DNA from: an uncultured Rhodobiaceae bacterium
Lineage (GTDB): Bacteria > Pseudomonadota > Alphaproteobacteria > Parvibaculales > Parvibaculaceae
DNA length: 56,485 bases
Assembly (NCBI GenBank): GCA_913057645.1
Contig: CAJXOU010000011.1
Coordinates: forward strand, 1-56,485
Direction: 5' to 3'
The position numbers and the translations under genes were made by a program. Shown in pieces: positions 33,871-42,442 of this stretch. The notes beneath the pieces are model-generated. The model saw only the letters and a list, made by a program, of their open reading frames with translations. It was not told where the DNA came from and did no database searches. Position 1 is the first letter of the stretch; each line of letters begins with the position of its first letter.

Positions 33871-34926
33871 TTGAAGACGCTCTACATCCATATCGGGCCT
33901 CACAAGACGGGTACGACTTCTCTGCAGCATGTCTTGTATGAGGAAAGAGAGCACCTGCTGGCAGTGGGCGTTCTGTTTCCGCAAGAAGGTCTGGGTAGTT
34001 GGCGTTCGCAGCACCGGCTTGCCTTCTCCCTAAAGGGCATCGCCGACCACAAGACCGGAGACATACCGGACCGCGAGGAAGAATTCGGCTCCGTTCTTCG
34101 GGAGATCGCAGCATCGCCTGCCGACAAGATCATTATCTCCGCGGAAGGCTTCTTTGCGATACGCAGCGAAGCAATCCACTATCTCCGGGACATCTTTGTC
34201 AACTTCGATGTCCGGATCGTCTTCTACGCACGAAGGCAAGACGAGACGTTCCTGTCCACCTATACGCAGCAGGCGAAGAATCCCAGATCGGCGCTCGTGA
34301 AACCCATTTACGCGTATCTTGATGCGCCAGAAAGCCTGAGCCCCGATCTAGACATATATGGCTGCGCTTCAAAATGGGCGGCCGTTTTCGGAAAGGAACG
34401 ACTTGTTCCGCGTCTATATGCCGAGGCCAGTGACATACCGAGCGACTTCATGAACTGCGTTGGGGAAGGGCGGCTAGCCGAGTTAGTGCACACAGCAAAG
34501 CCGCGACGGCTGAACGTCAGCCAGACACTGGAAGCGCTGGAGTATCTTCGCGCCTTCAAGGAAATGGAGCCAGATACAAGCCGTCACGCGGCGGCGCAGC
34601 AAGCACTGTTCCGCCATTTTGCGGCGACCGGATGTCCGGCTTCGAGCCTGCTCTCGACACAGGACAAACGAAACGTTCTTAACCACTATCGCACAAGGAA
34701 CGAACATTTTTTCGCGGAGTATTTCGAAACGGACAACCTGTTCGATCCCGACAAGCTGCTACGCGGCGAGGCGATAGAACGCACCCAGGTCGATACGTCT
34801 GACGCCGTAAACCTCGTGGAAAAATTGCTGGCGGCGAAGTCGTCCTCACCGCCCACCAGTCAGTTGCGCCAGTCCCTGGCCGGGCGGTTGCGCGACACCT
34901 TCTTCAATGTGATCAATCGCGGCTAG
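33871..34926 (+). CDS. P-loop sulfotransferase-like protein
   Basis: 351 residues. The N-terminus reads YIHIGPHKTGTTSLQ (about 4-18), a PAPS-binding-type P-loop of bacterial sulfotransferase-like proteins. A second nucleotide-binding feature may be RIVFYARRQDETFLSTY near 115-130. It starts with TTG and has no good ribosome site (GGG about 6 nt upstream). Base composition is visibly lower in GC than its neighbours and it stands alone on its strand, which suggests transfer. Its TAG stop overlaps the stop of the convergent DUF1330 gene at a shared CTAG. The acceptor may be a surface carbohydrate or lipid. Confidence 0.8.
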   Translation: MKTLYIHIGPHKTGTTSLQHVLYEEREHLLAVGVLFPQEGLGSWRSQHRLAFSLKGIADHKTGDIPDREEEFGSVLREIAASPADKIIISAEGFFAIRSEAIHYLRDIFVNFDVRIVFYARRQDETFLSTYTQQAKNPRSALVKPIYAYLDAPESLSPDLDIYGCASKWAAVFGKERLVPRLYAEASDIPSDFMNCVGEGRLAELVHTAKPRRLNVSQTLEALEYLRAFKEMEPDTSRHAAAQQALFRHFAATGCPASSLLSTQDKRNVLNHYRTRNEHFFAEYFETDNLFDPDKLLRGEAIERTQVDTSDAVNLVEKLLAAKSSSPPTSQLRQSLAGRLRDTFFNVINRG

Positions 34927-35348
34927 GCACCTTTCGCCTGACGGGTACCGATGTTCAGCTGACCGGCAAGACCGGCTTCGCGGTGTTCCTCGATGGCGTG
35001 GTATTCCGGCGACATGACCATTTCGAGAAAGGCCGCTCGCGAGGGGTATTCGACAAGCGCCACCTGATCCCACAATTCATCGACCTCACCGAGCATCAGG
35101 CCATCGACCGACCCGGCGAATATCATTCGTCCGCCGAGCTTCGCGACGATCTTCGAGACCTCGGCGCCGTAGCGCAGATAGGCTTCGAGGCCGCTCAAAT
35201 GCGCGTCGCGACCATCCGGATAGGCAGCGTGCTCGCGGAACTTCAGGAGGTTGACCATGACGACCGGGCCGTCCTTGTCCGTACCGGCATTGGCGAAAAA
35301 GCTCTTCAGTTGCTCGTCGCTCGGGCGCACCGCATTCTCGACTTTCAT
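34923..35348 (-). CDS. DUF1330 family protein
   Basis: 141 residues of the DUF1330 dimeric alpha/beta-barrel family. GPVVMVNLLKFRE near 27-39 and the pattern VALVEYPSRAAFLEMVMSPEY near 90-110 are typical. These small proteins often sit beside oxidoreductases, but their reaction is not established. The last bases overlap the sulfotransferase stop on the other strand. It is divergent from the DUF2855/GST operon, with which it shares a 211-bp upstream region. Confidence 0.88.
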   Translation of the reverse strand: MKVENAVRPSDEQLKSFFANAGTDKDGPVVMVNLLKFREHAAYPDGRDAHLSGLEAYLRYGAEVSKIVAKLGGRMIFAGSVDGLMLGEVDELWDQVALVEYPSRAAFLEMVMSPEYHAIEEHREAGLAGQLNIGTRQAKGA

Positions 35349-35492
35349 ATCAGCCTTTTCCGTCGTCCCGCCGTCGGTTTGACGACAGGATGGACTTTCT
35401 TATATTGACACTTATTATGCCAGTTTATTTACGAGAATACCTGAAGGTCAAGGCCGGGCAGCTTTTTCGGAAACCCGGTCCAACCGCAAACA

Positions 35493-35511
35493 TTCGTTTC
35501 ACAAAAACGAA
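35493..35511. promoter_or_regulatory. Palindrome upstream of the DUF2855 operon (candidate TetR operator)
   Basis: Perfect 7-bp arms TTCGTTT / AAACGAA with a 5-nt spacer, about 50 nt before the DUF2855 start codon, inside the divergent region 35349-35559. A TetR-family gene lies just downstream of the same operon. A TTGACA hexamer at 35405-35410 in the same region could be a -35 box, but no good -10 follows at 17 nt. Confidence 0.45.
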
Positions 35512-35559
35512 CGGCGAGACGTGAAATACTCGGCCGCATCGTCATCGGAGGAGAAATTC

Positions 35560-36633
35560 ATGAGCACGCAGATCCGGGAATTCATCGTCAACCGCGCGAA
35601 CTACGCCGACAGCAAGTGGATTGCCCGCGAGGCCGAGGTCGAGGATGGCCAGGTTCTTGCGGAGATCGAGAAATTCGCCTTCACCGCCAACAACATCACC
35701 TATGCGGTGGCGGGCGACATGCTGAACTACTGGGCCTTCTTTCCGGCAGACGAGGGCTGGGGAAAGATTCCCGTCTGGGGTTTCGCGAAGATCGTGAAAT
35801 CCAAGTGCCCGGACATAAGGGAAGGCGAGCGCATCTATGGCTACCTTCCGATGGCGACGTCGTTCGTCATGCAGCCGGAAAAAGTGACGGGCGGCAGCTT
35901 TCTCGACCTCTACAAACAGCGGCGCGAGCTTCACCCCGTCTACAACAGTTATTCGCGGGTGAGCGCAGAGCGCCCGCATGACGATCTCGAACCGATCCTT
36001 CGCCCGCTCTACACGACCTCCTTCCTGATTGACGACTGGCTGGCCGACAATGACTTCTTCGGCGCGAAGCAGGCGGTGCTTATCAGTGCCTCCTCGAAGA
36101 CGGGGCTCGGCCTCGCCTACGGGCTGCACCAGCGCCGTCCAGAAGGACCGGAAGTGATCGGCCTCACGTCGGCAGGCAACAAGAAATTTGTGGAAGGGCT
36201 CGGATACTACGACAAGACCGTCGTCTATGGCGATGTTGCAGCGCTGGACGCAAGCCTCCCCACACTCGCGGTCGATTTCGCGGGCGATGGCGACGTGATC
36301 GCGGCGGTCCATCGGCACTTCGGCGACAAACTTGTCGAAAGCACGACCGTCGGCCTGTCGCACAAGGACGCGCCGCGGCCGCCTTCGAATCTCCCCGGAG
36401 CAAAGCCAAGTTTCTTCTTTGCGCCCGACCAGATGAAGAAGCGGTCCGACGAATGGGGACGGGACGGCTTCGACAAGAAGCTTGGCGAAAGCTGGAACGA
36501 ATTCGCCAAGGCGTCAGCGCGATGGATCAAGGTGGAGCACGGCAAGGGCGAGGACGCAATCGCGCGCGTTTATTCGGACATGCTGGCGGGCAAGATCAAT
36601 CCGGCCGAGGGTCACATCCTCTCGCTCAAATAA
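35560..36633 (+). CDS. DUF2855 family protein (MDR-like fold)
   Basis: 357 residues. The order of motifs resembles a degenerate medium-chain dehydrogenase: an N-terminal GroES-like part (FTANNITYAVAGDML near 45), VWGFAKIV near 75, and a nucleotide-binding-like segment VLISASSKTGLGLAYGL near 175-191. In that segment the usual Gly-x-Gly pattern is replaced by SASSKTG. Known bacterial DUF2855 proteins have no assigned reaction. GGAGGAG precedes the ATG; an upstream GTG at 35521 is less likely. It is followed by a GST-like gene after 40 nt. Confidence 0.88.
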   Translation: MSTQIREFIVNRANYADSKWIAREAEVEDGQVLAEIEKFAFTANNITYAVAGDMLNYWAFFPADEGWGKIPVWGFAKIVKSKCPDIREGERIYGYLPMATSFVMQPEKVTGGSFLDLYKQRRELHPVYNSYSRVSAERPHDDLEPILRPLYTTSFLIDDWLADNDFFGAKQAVLISASSKTGLGLAYGLHQRRPEGPEVIGLTSAGNKKFVEGLGYYDKTVVYGDVAALDASLPTLAVDFAGDGDVIAAVHRHFGDKLVESTTVGLSHKDAPRPPSNLPGAKPSFFFAPDQMKKRSDEWGRDGFDKKLGESWNEFAKASARWIKVEHGKGEDAIARVYSDMLAGKINPAEGHILSLK

Positions 36634-36673
36634 AATGCAACACCGACAGAAAATTTCGCGGAGGAAAGAAGAC

Positions 36674-37705
36674 ATGACGCTTGAAACACCGCTGCTTCTG
36701 AGCGGCGCACCTGGCTCGCCCTATACACGCAAGATGCTCGCCGTGCTGCGCTACCGGCATATTCCCTATCGCTTCTTGTTGTCGGGACACAATGTGCCGA
36801 AAGGACTTCCGGCGCCGAAGGTCGCGCTCTTGCCGACCTTCTACTTGAAGGAGAATGGCGGGGAGTATCAGGCGGCCGTCGACTCGACACCGCTGATCCG
36901 ACGCTTCGAGGAAACCTTCAAGGGGCGCGCCGTCGTGCCCTCCGATCCCGTAATCGAGTTCATCGACTACCTGCTCGAAGATTATGCGGATGAATGGCTT
37001 ACAAAGGCAATGTTCCACTATCGCTGGCACTACAAGCCCGACATCGAGCGGGCGGCGGCGATCCTGCCGCGCTGGCGCGGTATTTCCTCGCCGGAAGAGG
37101 ACATGCTGAAGATGGGCAAGATTTTTGCCGAACGGCAAATATCGCGGCTCTATGTCGTCGGTTCGAACGACACAACGGCACCGGTGATCGAGGCGAGCTA
37201 TCTGCGTTATCTTGAAGCAATGAAGAAGGTGCTTGAGGTACAACCGTTCCTGATGGGCAATCGTCCCGGCGGCAGCGACTTCGGCGCTTACGGCCAGCTG
37301 ACGCAGCTCACTCATTTCGACCCGACACCGATGGAGGAAACCTTCCGCCATGCGCCGCGCGTCTTCGCCTGGGTCGACCTAGTGGAAGATCTGTCGGGCC
37401 TGGAGCCCACTGAAGACGATTGGATGAAGCGCGGGACGATCCCCGAGAGCATACGCAACCTGCTTGCCGAAGTCGGCCGGGTCTATGTGCCGGCGCTCCT
37501 TGCCAATGCGAACGCGCTAATGGTGGGAGCCGAAAAGGTCGAGACGGAAATCGACGGGAAGCCCTGGGTGCAACAGCCCTTCCCCTATCAGGGCAAGTGC
37601 CTGCAATGGCTGACGGATAAGCGCGCCGCACTGACAGCGGCCGACAGGAAAGCCGTGGATGACGTGCTCGACGGAACGGGCTGCGAAAAGTTGTTCGCTG
37701 CCTAA
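36674..37705 (+). CDS. Glutathione S-transferase-like protein
   Basis: 343 residues, longer than ordinary GSTs (about 210). The N-terminal thioredoxin-like part (APGSPYTRKMLAVLRYRHIPYRF, given here as the region of residues 11-33) has the S/T-x-x-x-K pattern of a GST N-domain, and DSTPLIRRFEE near 70-80 gives the glutathione-binding Ser. The helical C-domain is extended by about 100 residues. Its ribosome site GGAGGAAAG is 5 nt before ATG. It is in an operon with the DUF2855 gene and probably under the TetR-type gene that ends 3 nt away on the other strand. The role could be detoxification or a reductive step. Confidence 0.85.
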   Translation: MTLETPLLLSGAPGSPYTRKMLAVLRYRHIPYRFLLSGHNVPKGLPAPKVALLPTFYLKENGGEYQAAVDSTPLIRRFEETFKGRAVVPSDPVIEFIDYLLEDYADEWLTKAMFHYRWHYKPDIERAAAILPRWRGISSPEEDMLKMGKIFAERQISRLYVVGSNDTTAPVIEASYLRYLEAMKKVLEVQPFLMGNRPGGSDFGAYGQLTQLTHFDPTPMEETFRHAPRVFAWVDLVEDLSGLEPTEDDWMKRGTIPESIRNLLAEVGRVYVPALLANANALMVGAEKVETEIDGKPWVQQPFPYQGKCLQWLTDKRAALTAADRKAVDDVLDGTGCEKLFAA

Positions 37706-37708
37706 AGG

Positions 37709-38314
37709 TCAGCCCTTGTCACGCCGATGAGCGGCAAGGAGCGCCGAGGTCACGGCCTCGACGACACGTTTTCCCTGAGCGACGGAAAGTTTCTGGTCGA
37801 TGCGCAGGCGGCGCCAGAAGTCGAAACTCAGCGTTGCGTCCAGCGCTTCAATGAGCGTGCGGTCCTTGCGGATGCCTGCGGGCAGCGCGGATCGCATGAT
37901 TTCGCGGAACTCGGTGTTCATGCGATTGCGATCCGCTGCGAGGAAGGCAGAGCGGTAGGCGTTCGCGTCCGCTGCCATGCGGAACGGCATGATACGTTCG
38001 AAGAGCTTCGTCCGGCGATCGATCATCTCCGCGATGATCTCGTCCACCGTGCCTGAAGGCGGCGGGAGGAGAAGCATCGGGCGCACTTCAGCTAGGATCA
38101 ATTCACTGATCTCGCGATAAAGGCCCTCCATATCGTCGAAATGGCGGAAGACGCTGCGCAAACCGACCTCCGCGCGTGCGGCCACTTCTTCCGCGCGCGG
38201 CGACACCGAACCTTCTCGAACGAGATCGCGCATGGCCTCGACGATACGCTTGCGGCTGGCGGCGCTGCGCAGACGGCGGCCATCCTGTTTTTGCCTGGGT
38301 TGGGGTGCGGTCAT
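37709..38314 (-). CDS. TetR-family transcriptional regulator
   Basis: 201 residues. The N-terminal DNA-binding domain has the TetR helix-turn-helix at about 20-66 (RIVEAMRDLVREG..SPRAEEVAARAEVGLRSVFRHFDDMEGLY in pieces), and the C-terminal ligand domain is helical. The start at 38314 is the first ATG that keeps a normal TetR length; a longer open frame runs to 38929 across the neighbouring gene. It is convergent with the DUF2855/GST operon and may repress it through the palindrome at 35493. Confidence 0.9.
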   Translation of the reverse strand: MTAPQPRQKQDGRRLRSAASRKRIVEAMRDLVREGSVSPRAEEVAARAEVGLRSVFRHFDDMEGLYREISELILAEVRPMLLLPPPSGTVDEIIAEMIDRRTKLFERIMPFRMAADANAYRSAFLAADRNRMNTEFREIMRSALPAGIRKDRTLIEALDATLSFDFWRRLRIDQKLSVAQGKRVVEAVTSALLAAHRRDKG

Positions 38315-38411
38315 GTCGGGAAACTCATGGAAGAAATTGGCCTCATCCCTATCATTCCAAAGCGGAACGGCAAAAGCTACCCGCGAATGACCGCACGGAA
38401 TAGAATTGGCA

Positions 38412-40013
38412 CTAATCGTGCTCATTCTCCAGGGCCCGCCTGATCCGGCGAAGGATGACGCGACGCGCCTTATCGTCGGCGGCCTGGTCGAGCTCCTCCT
38501 CCAAATCCAGCCAGAGTCGGGAGAGATCGTTGTGCCAGTCTTGATGACCGACGAATTCCGGCTGCAACCGCCGCGGCGCAGGCCGCTCGCGCGTGGCGGG
38601 CGACTCCGCCAGAAGATCGAAAACCGCATCGAGCTCGGGAGCAAAGATACGCTCGCCGTCGAGCCCCCTATCCGCGAGGCGCTCGTCAAGGCCGGCAATT
38701 CCCTCCTTCTCACCATGGACAAGGATGATGCCGCGCGATACGGGCCCCCGCTCTTCCACCCAACTGGCAAGCCCGGGGCCATCCGCATGCCCTGAATAGA
38801 TATCAAGCGTTCGGATGCTGGCGTTGACCTTGACCTCCTCTCCCTGGATGCGAACCGCTCGAACACCATTCTGAAGGATGCGTCCGAGCGTGCCTTCAGC
38901 CTGGTAGCCGACCATGAGAACAGTGGCATTGTTGCGCCACAGGTGGTTCTTCAGGTGATGGCGAATACGGCCGGCGTCACACATGCCGCTGGCGGCGACG
39001 ATGATGTGACTGCCTTCGATCCGCTCGATCATCATGCTTTCCTGAACCGACTCAGTTGTGCGCAGAAGCGGCGAACGCATGGCGTGGCGGAAGGCATCGC
39101 CGTCCTCCAACTCGCGCGCGTGATCGACGAACACTTCCGTCGCCCTAATGGCCAGCGGCGAATCCAGAAAGATCGGCACCTGCGGAATGCGCCGCTCATG
39201 CGCGAGCGCCAGAAGATCGGACAAAAGTTCCTGGGTGCGTTCGACAGCAAAGGAAGGAACGATCAACACGCCCTTTCCCTTCAACGCCTCATTCGCCTCG
39301 GCAGCGAGGAGATCACGGCGGGACGCAAGCGTCATGGCCGGCCGCTCGCGCGCGCCATAGGTCGCTTCGCAAATGAGGTAGTCGAGGTTGCGAGGTGAAT
39401 CGGGCGTGGGATGGAAACTCGTTACCTCGGGGCCTATATCCCCGGAAAAGAGAAGACGCATCGTGCGCGGCGACTCGATCCCGGTCATCAATTCGATTTC
39501 AATCGAAGAGGAACCGAGAATGTGGCCTGCATTCCAGAAGCGAGCACGAACGCCCTCGGCAGGCTCTATCCATTCATCATAGGCGATAGGACTGAATGTC
39601 CGCAGCGCCGCCTCGGCATCTTCAAGCGTGTAGATTGGCGTCACTTCCGGGCGGCCCCGTCGCGCATTGCGCTTGTTGAGCTGATCAACCTCCGTTTCCT
39701 GTATGTGTGCGGAATCGGGCAGCATGCATGTCAGCAGGTCGATCGTGCCGTGCGTTGCATAGATGGGGCCGGCGAACCCTTTCTTCACGAGTTTCGGAAT
39801 CAGGCCGGAGTGGTCGATATGAGCGTGGGTCAGCAGAACAAAGTCGATGTCGTCCGGTTTGAAGGGAAAATCCCCGTAGTTGAGGGCCTTGAGGGTCTTG
39901 GAACCCTGAAACATACCGCAATCGATCAGGAAGCGTGTCCGTCCCGACTGCAGCAGATAGCATGAGCCGGTGACAGTTTGCGCGGCGCCGTGAACACTGA
40001 GAGAAATCGACAT
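38412..40013 (-). CDS. Metallo-beta-lactamase / beta-CASP family ribonuclease
   Basis: 533 residues. The MBL core has the metal motif HAHIDH at about 61-66, a second His in WNAGHILGSSSIEIE near 165 and the Asp in LLFSGDIG near 190. A beta-CASP insert follows (IVPSFAVERTQELL near 250). Late motifs are ASGMCDAGRIRHHL near 345 and SGHADGPGL near 408. These mark the CPSF/YSH1-like RNA-processing group with exo- or endonuclease activity. It is the last gene of the run with phosphorylase and PRPP synthetase, 5 nt after the latter. Confidence 0.93.
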   Translation of the reverse strand: MSISLSVHGAAQTVTGSCYLLQSGRTRFLIDCGMFQGSKTLKALNYGDFPFKPDDIDFVLLTHAHIDHSGLIPKLVKKGFAGPIYATHGTIDLLTCMLPDSAHIQETEVDQLNKRNARRGRPEVTPIYTLEDAEAALRTFSPIAYDEWIEPAEGVRARFWNAGHILGSSSIEIELMTGIESPRTMRLLFSGDIGPEVTSFHPTPDSPRNLDYLICEATYGARERPAMTLASRRDLLAAEANEALKGKGVLIVPSFAVERTQELLSDLLALAHERRIPQVPIFLDSPLAIRATEVFVDHARELEDGDAFRHAMRSPLLRTTESVQESMMIERIEGSHIIVAASGMCDAGRIRHHLKNHLWRNNATVLMVGYQAEGTLGRILQNGVRAVRIQGEEVKVNASIRTLDIYSGHADGPGLASWVEERGPVSRGIILVHGEKEGIAGLDERLADRGLDGERIFAPELDAVFDLLAESPATRERPAPRRLQPEFVGHQDWHNDLSRLWLDLEEELDQAADDKARRVILRRIRRALENEHD

Positions 40014-40018
40014 GGAAG

Positions 40019-40915
40019 CTACTCTTTCAATTCGTCGCGCAGGGCTCCGGCGAGAAGGTCCGCAAGAGAAATCGCGTTCGTCGGATGAGGAACGGAGGTC
40101 GTGGACCAGACGGCACTGGCGCCTGCCAACAGCATCCTGCGGTGCACCTCTTCGTCGAACAAGGCATGCGTGACTACCACATGGATTGAAGCAGCGCCCC
40201 TTTCTCTCATTGCCGCCAGGGCGGAGAGCATCGTTCCCCCGCTCGACACGATATCGTCGGCGATGAGAACGCGCTTACCCGCCATCGCCGGATCGGTGGG
40301 AAACGAAATCTCGACGTCCCGATCCCCGCGCCGTATCTTTCGCGCGGTGACGGAGCGTGCACCGAGCGCTGCAGCGAGGCGGCCGACCCATTGCGCGGAC
40401 TCCTCATCCGGCCCGGCAACGACAGTATCCGTTCCGAAGCCCTGCTCTGCCGCGAAACGCGCAATGGCTTCCTCAGCGAGAAGATTTGCGGCTTCGATCT
40501 CCGGGAAAGCTTCGGCGATCGACGAAACGCGGTGCAGATGCGCATCGACCGTCAGTATCCTTTCGAAGAGAGAAGAGAGGAAGCGCGCGATGGCCTGCTG
40601 GCTGACCGCCTCTCCCTCATGGAAAGCCTTGTCCTGCCGCATATAGCAGAGGTAGGGCGCAATCAGAACAAGACGGCGCGTACCACCGCGACGGAACGCA
40701 TCCGCCGCAAGCATGAGTTCGGTCAACTTCCCGTTCGGCCTGTCGAGCGGACAATAGACGAAGGCCGTGCCGGCTGCGGAAGGTATGCGGATGCGGCTCT
40801 CGCCGTCCGGAAAAGTGTGGGATTCAATCCGTTCGTGCTTCAAGGCCAATGTGGCAGCAAGCTCGGCGGCAGATGCCCGCCCGTGCGCAAAGGAGTAGAC
40901 CGCGGCAGACATCAT
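40019..40915 (-). CDS. prs: Ribose-phosphate pyrophosphokinase (PRPP synthetase) homologue
   Basis: 298 residues. The N-terminus is divergent from housekeeping Prs, but [10 protein letters not shown] near 36, the catalytic-flap region [20 protein letters not shown] near 86 (in pieces) and the PRPP loop [14 protein letters not shown] near 218 are present. It makes PRPP from ribose 5-phosphate and ATP. It overlaps the phosphorylase gene by 4 nt (ATGA). The divergence and the neighbours suggest a dedicated salvage enzyme rather than the housekeeping copy; a changed substrate, such as ribose 1,5-bisphosphate, cannot be excluded. Confidence 0.9.
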   Translation of the reverse strand: MMSAAVYSFAHGRASAAELAATLALKHERIESHTFPDGESRIRIPSAAGTAFVYCPLDRPNGKLTELMLAADAFRRGGTRRLVLIAPYLCYMRQDKAFHEGEAVSQQAIARFLSSLFERILTVDAHLHRVSSIAEAFPEIEAANLLAEEAIARFAAEQGFGTDTVVAGPDEESAQWVGRLAAALGARSVTARKIRRGDRDVEISFPTDPAMAGKRVLIADDIVSSGGTMLSALAAMRERGAASIHVVVTHALFDEEVHRRMLLAGASAVWSTTSVPHPTNAISLADLLAGALRDELKE

Positions 40916-42429
40916 TGAAGTGCTTTCGCCGGGATGCCGGTGCTTGCGAGTGCGAAGCCGTTGGATTGACCGGCTTCCTCGACGGCAAAGTCGAAGTGGG
41001 ATTCTCCTGCCGAATAGATGCGATAGAGCGGTTCACCCGTCTCCACCCTGTCACCGATCCGTTTGAAGATGTCGATACCCGCGCCGCGGTCAAGCGGCGC
41101 GCCGGCGAGGCGCGCAAGCTGAGCGATCCGCAAGCAATCGACCGAGGCGACGACGCCGTCGGCATGCGCGAGGACGTCCGCATGAAGCGGGCCCGGCGCA
41201 GGCGCAGAGGGCCCGCGCCCCTGCGTCTCGATGATCTTCTGCATGGAGGTCATGGCCGCGCCGCTCTCCAGCAACTGCCGGGCGCGCTCATACCCCGCCC
41301 CGCCGCGAACGGCCGGATCGCACTCGATCACCCGGGCGGCAAGCAGCAGGGACTTTTCGCGAAGGTCTGCGGGTGCCGAAATGTCGTTCGCGAGCACTGC
41401 CATGACATCTCGGGCTTCCAGCACTGGCCCGATTCCGCGGCCTACAGGCTGCGCGCCATCGGTGACAACGATCTCGAGATGGATATTCATGCGGTCCGCC
41501 ACGAATTCAAAGAGCTTGCGCAGGCGCATCGCCTCCATGGCATCGCGCACCTTTGCCGTCGGCCCGAGCGGCAAATCGATCACCAAATGCGTCGAACCCG
41601 CCGATTTCTTCTTCGACATGATGGAAGCGACCATCTGCTCGCGCGTGTCGAGGTTCAGCGGACGTTCGACACCGATCAGAATATCGTCGGCAGGTGAGAG
41701 ATTCACATGCCCGCCCCAGACGAGGCAGGCATTGCATTCCCTGACGACCTCCTTCATTTCTTCGATCGTGAGGTCGACGCGGGCGAGAACTTCCATCGTG
41801 TCTGCCGTGCCGGCAGGCGAGGTGATGGCGCGTGACGAGGTCTTCGGCATGATGAGGCCGTGTGCCGCGACTATCGGCACCACGATCATCGAAGTCCGGT
41901 TGCCCGGAATACCGCCGATACAATGCTTGTCGACTACGACAGGTGCGTCCCATCTCAGCGTCGTCCCCGCCGCGGCCATCGCAAAGGTGAGATGGAGAAG
42001 TTCGTCGGTCGACAGAAAACCTGCGCATGCGACCAGAAACGCCGCAATCTCCATATCGGAATAGCGGTAGCCGACGATATCCTGAACGATCGACTCGATC
42101 TGATGGCGGTTCAGCGTTTCGCCGCCAATCTTGGTGCGAACATAGTCGAGACTTTGCGGGCTCCGGGCGGGGGAGATGAAGACAGTATCGCCCTCCGCGA
42201 GACCCATGCGGCGAAAGGCCGGTTCCGTCAGGCCAATCTCGTCCGGTCCCACCACCGAGAGGTCGCGGCAGATGTCGAGGCTCGCAATGATGGAGCGGCC
42301 GTCATGCTGAACCTCCAAACGTTTGAACGCCTGGAAGGCCTCGGGCCGCAGAGCCGAACAGTTGGAAGCGAGAACAGCGACGTTCTCCCGCAGGGTATCA
42401 AGCGGAATACGGCGTATCTTCAGCCTCAT
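40912..42429 (-). CDS. deoA: AMP/thymidine phosphorylase family protein (archaeal-type, long form)
   Basis: 505 residues, the length of archaeal AMP phosphorylases, with the extra N-terminal domain (about 1-85) that bacterial thymidine phosphorylases (about 440) lack. The phosphate/nucleoside motif reads [15 protein letters not shown] near 165 (bacterial enzymes have KHSTGGVGD), followed by [20 protein letters not shown] near 195. Both match AMP phosphorylase better. It would release the base from NMPs as ribose 1,5-bisphosphate, or from nucleosides. It is coupled by overlap to the PRPP synthetase gene. No R15P isomerase or RuBisCO gene lies in the window. Confidence 0.9.
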   Translation of the reverse strand: MRLKIRRIPLDTLRENVAVLASNCSALRPEAFQAFKRLEVQHDGRSIIASLDICRDLSVVGPDEIGLTEPAFRRMGLAEGDTVFISPARSPQSLDYVRTKIGGETLNRHQIESIVQDIVGYRYSDMEIAAFLVACAGFLSTDELLHLTFAMAAAGTTLRWDAPVVVDKHCIGGIPGNRTSMIVVPIVAAHGLIMPKTSSRAITSPAGTADTMEVLARVDLTIEEMKEVVRECNACLVWGGHVNLSPADDILIGVERPLNLDTREQMVASIMSKKKSAGSTHLVIDLPLGPTAKVRDAMEAMRLRKLFEFVADRMNIHLEIVVTDGAQPVGRGIGPVLEARDVMAVLANDISAPADLREKSLLLAARVIECDPAVRGGAGYERARQLLESGAAMTSMQKIIETQGRGPSAPAPGPLHADVLAHADGVVASVDCLRIAQLARLAGAPLDRGAGIDIFKRIGDRVETGEPLYRIYSAGESHFDFAVEEAGQSNGFALASTGIPAKALQ

Positions 42430-42442
42430 TTCACATCCATTC

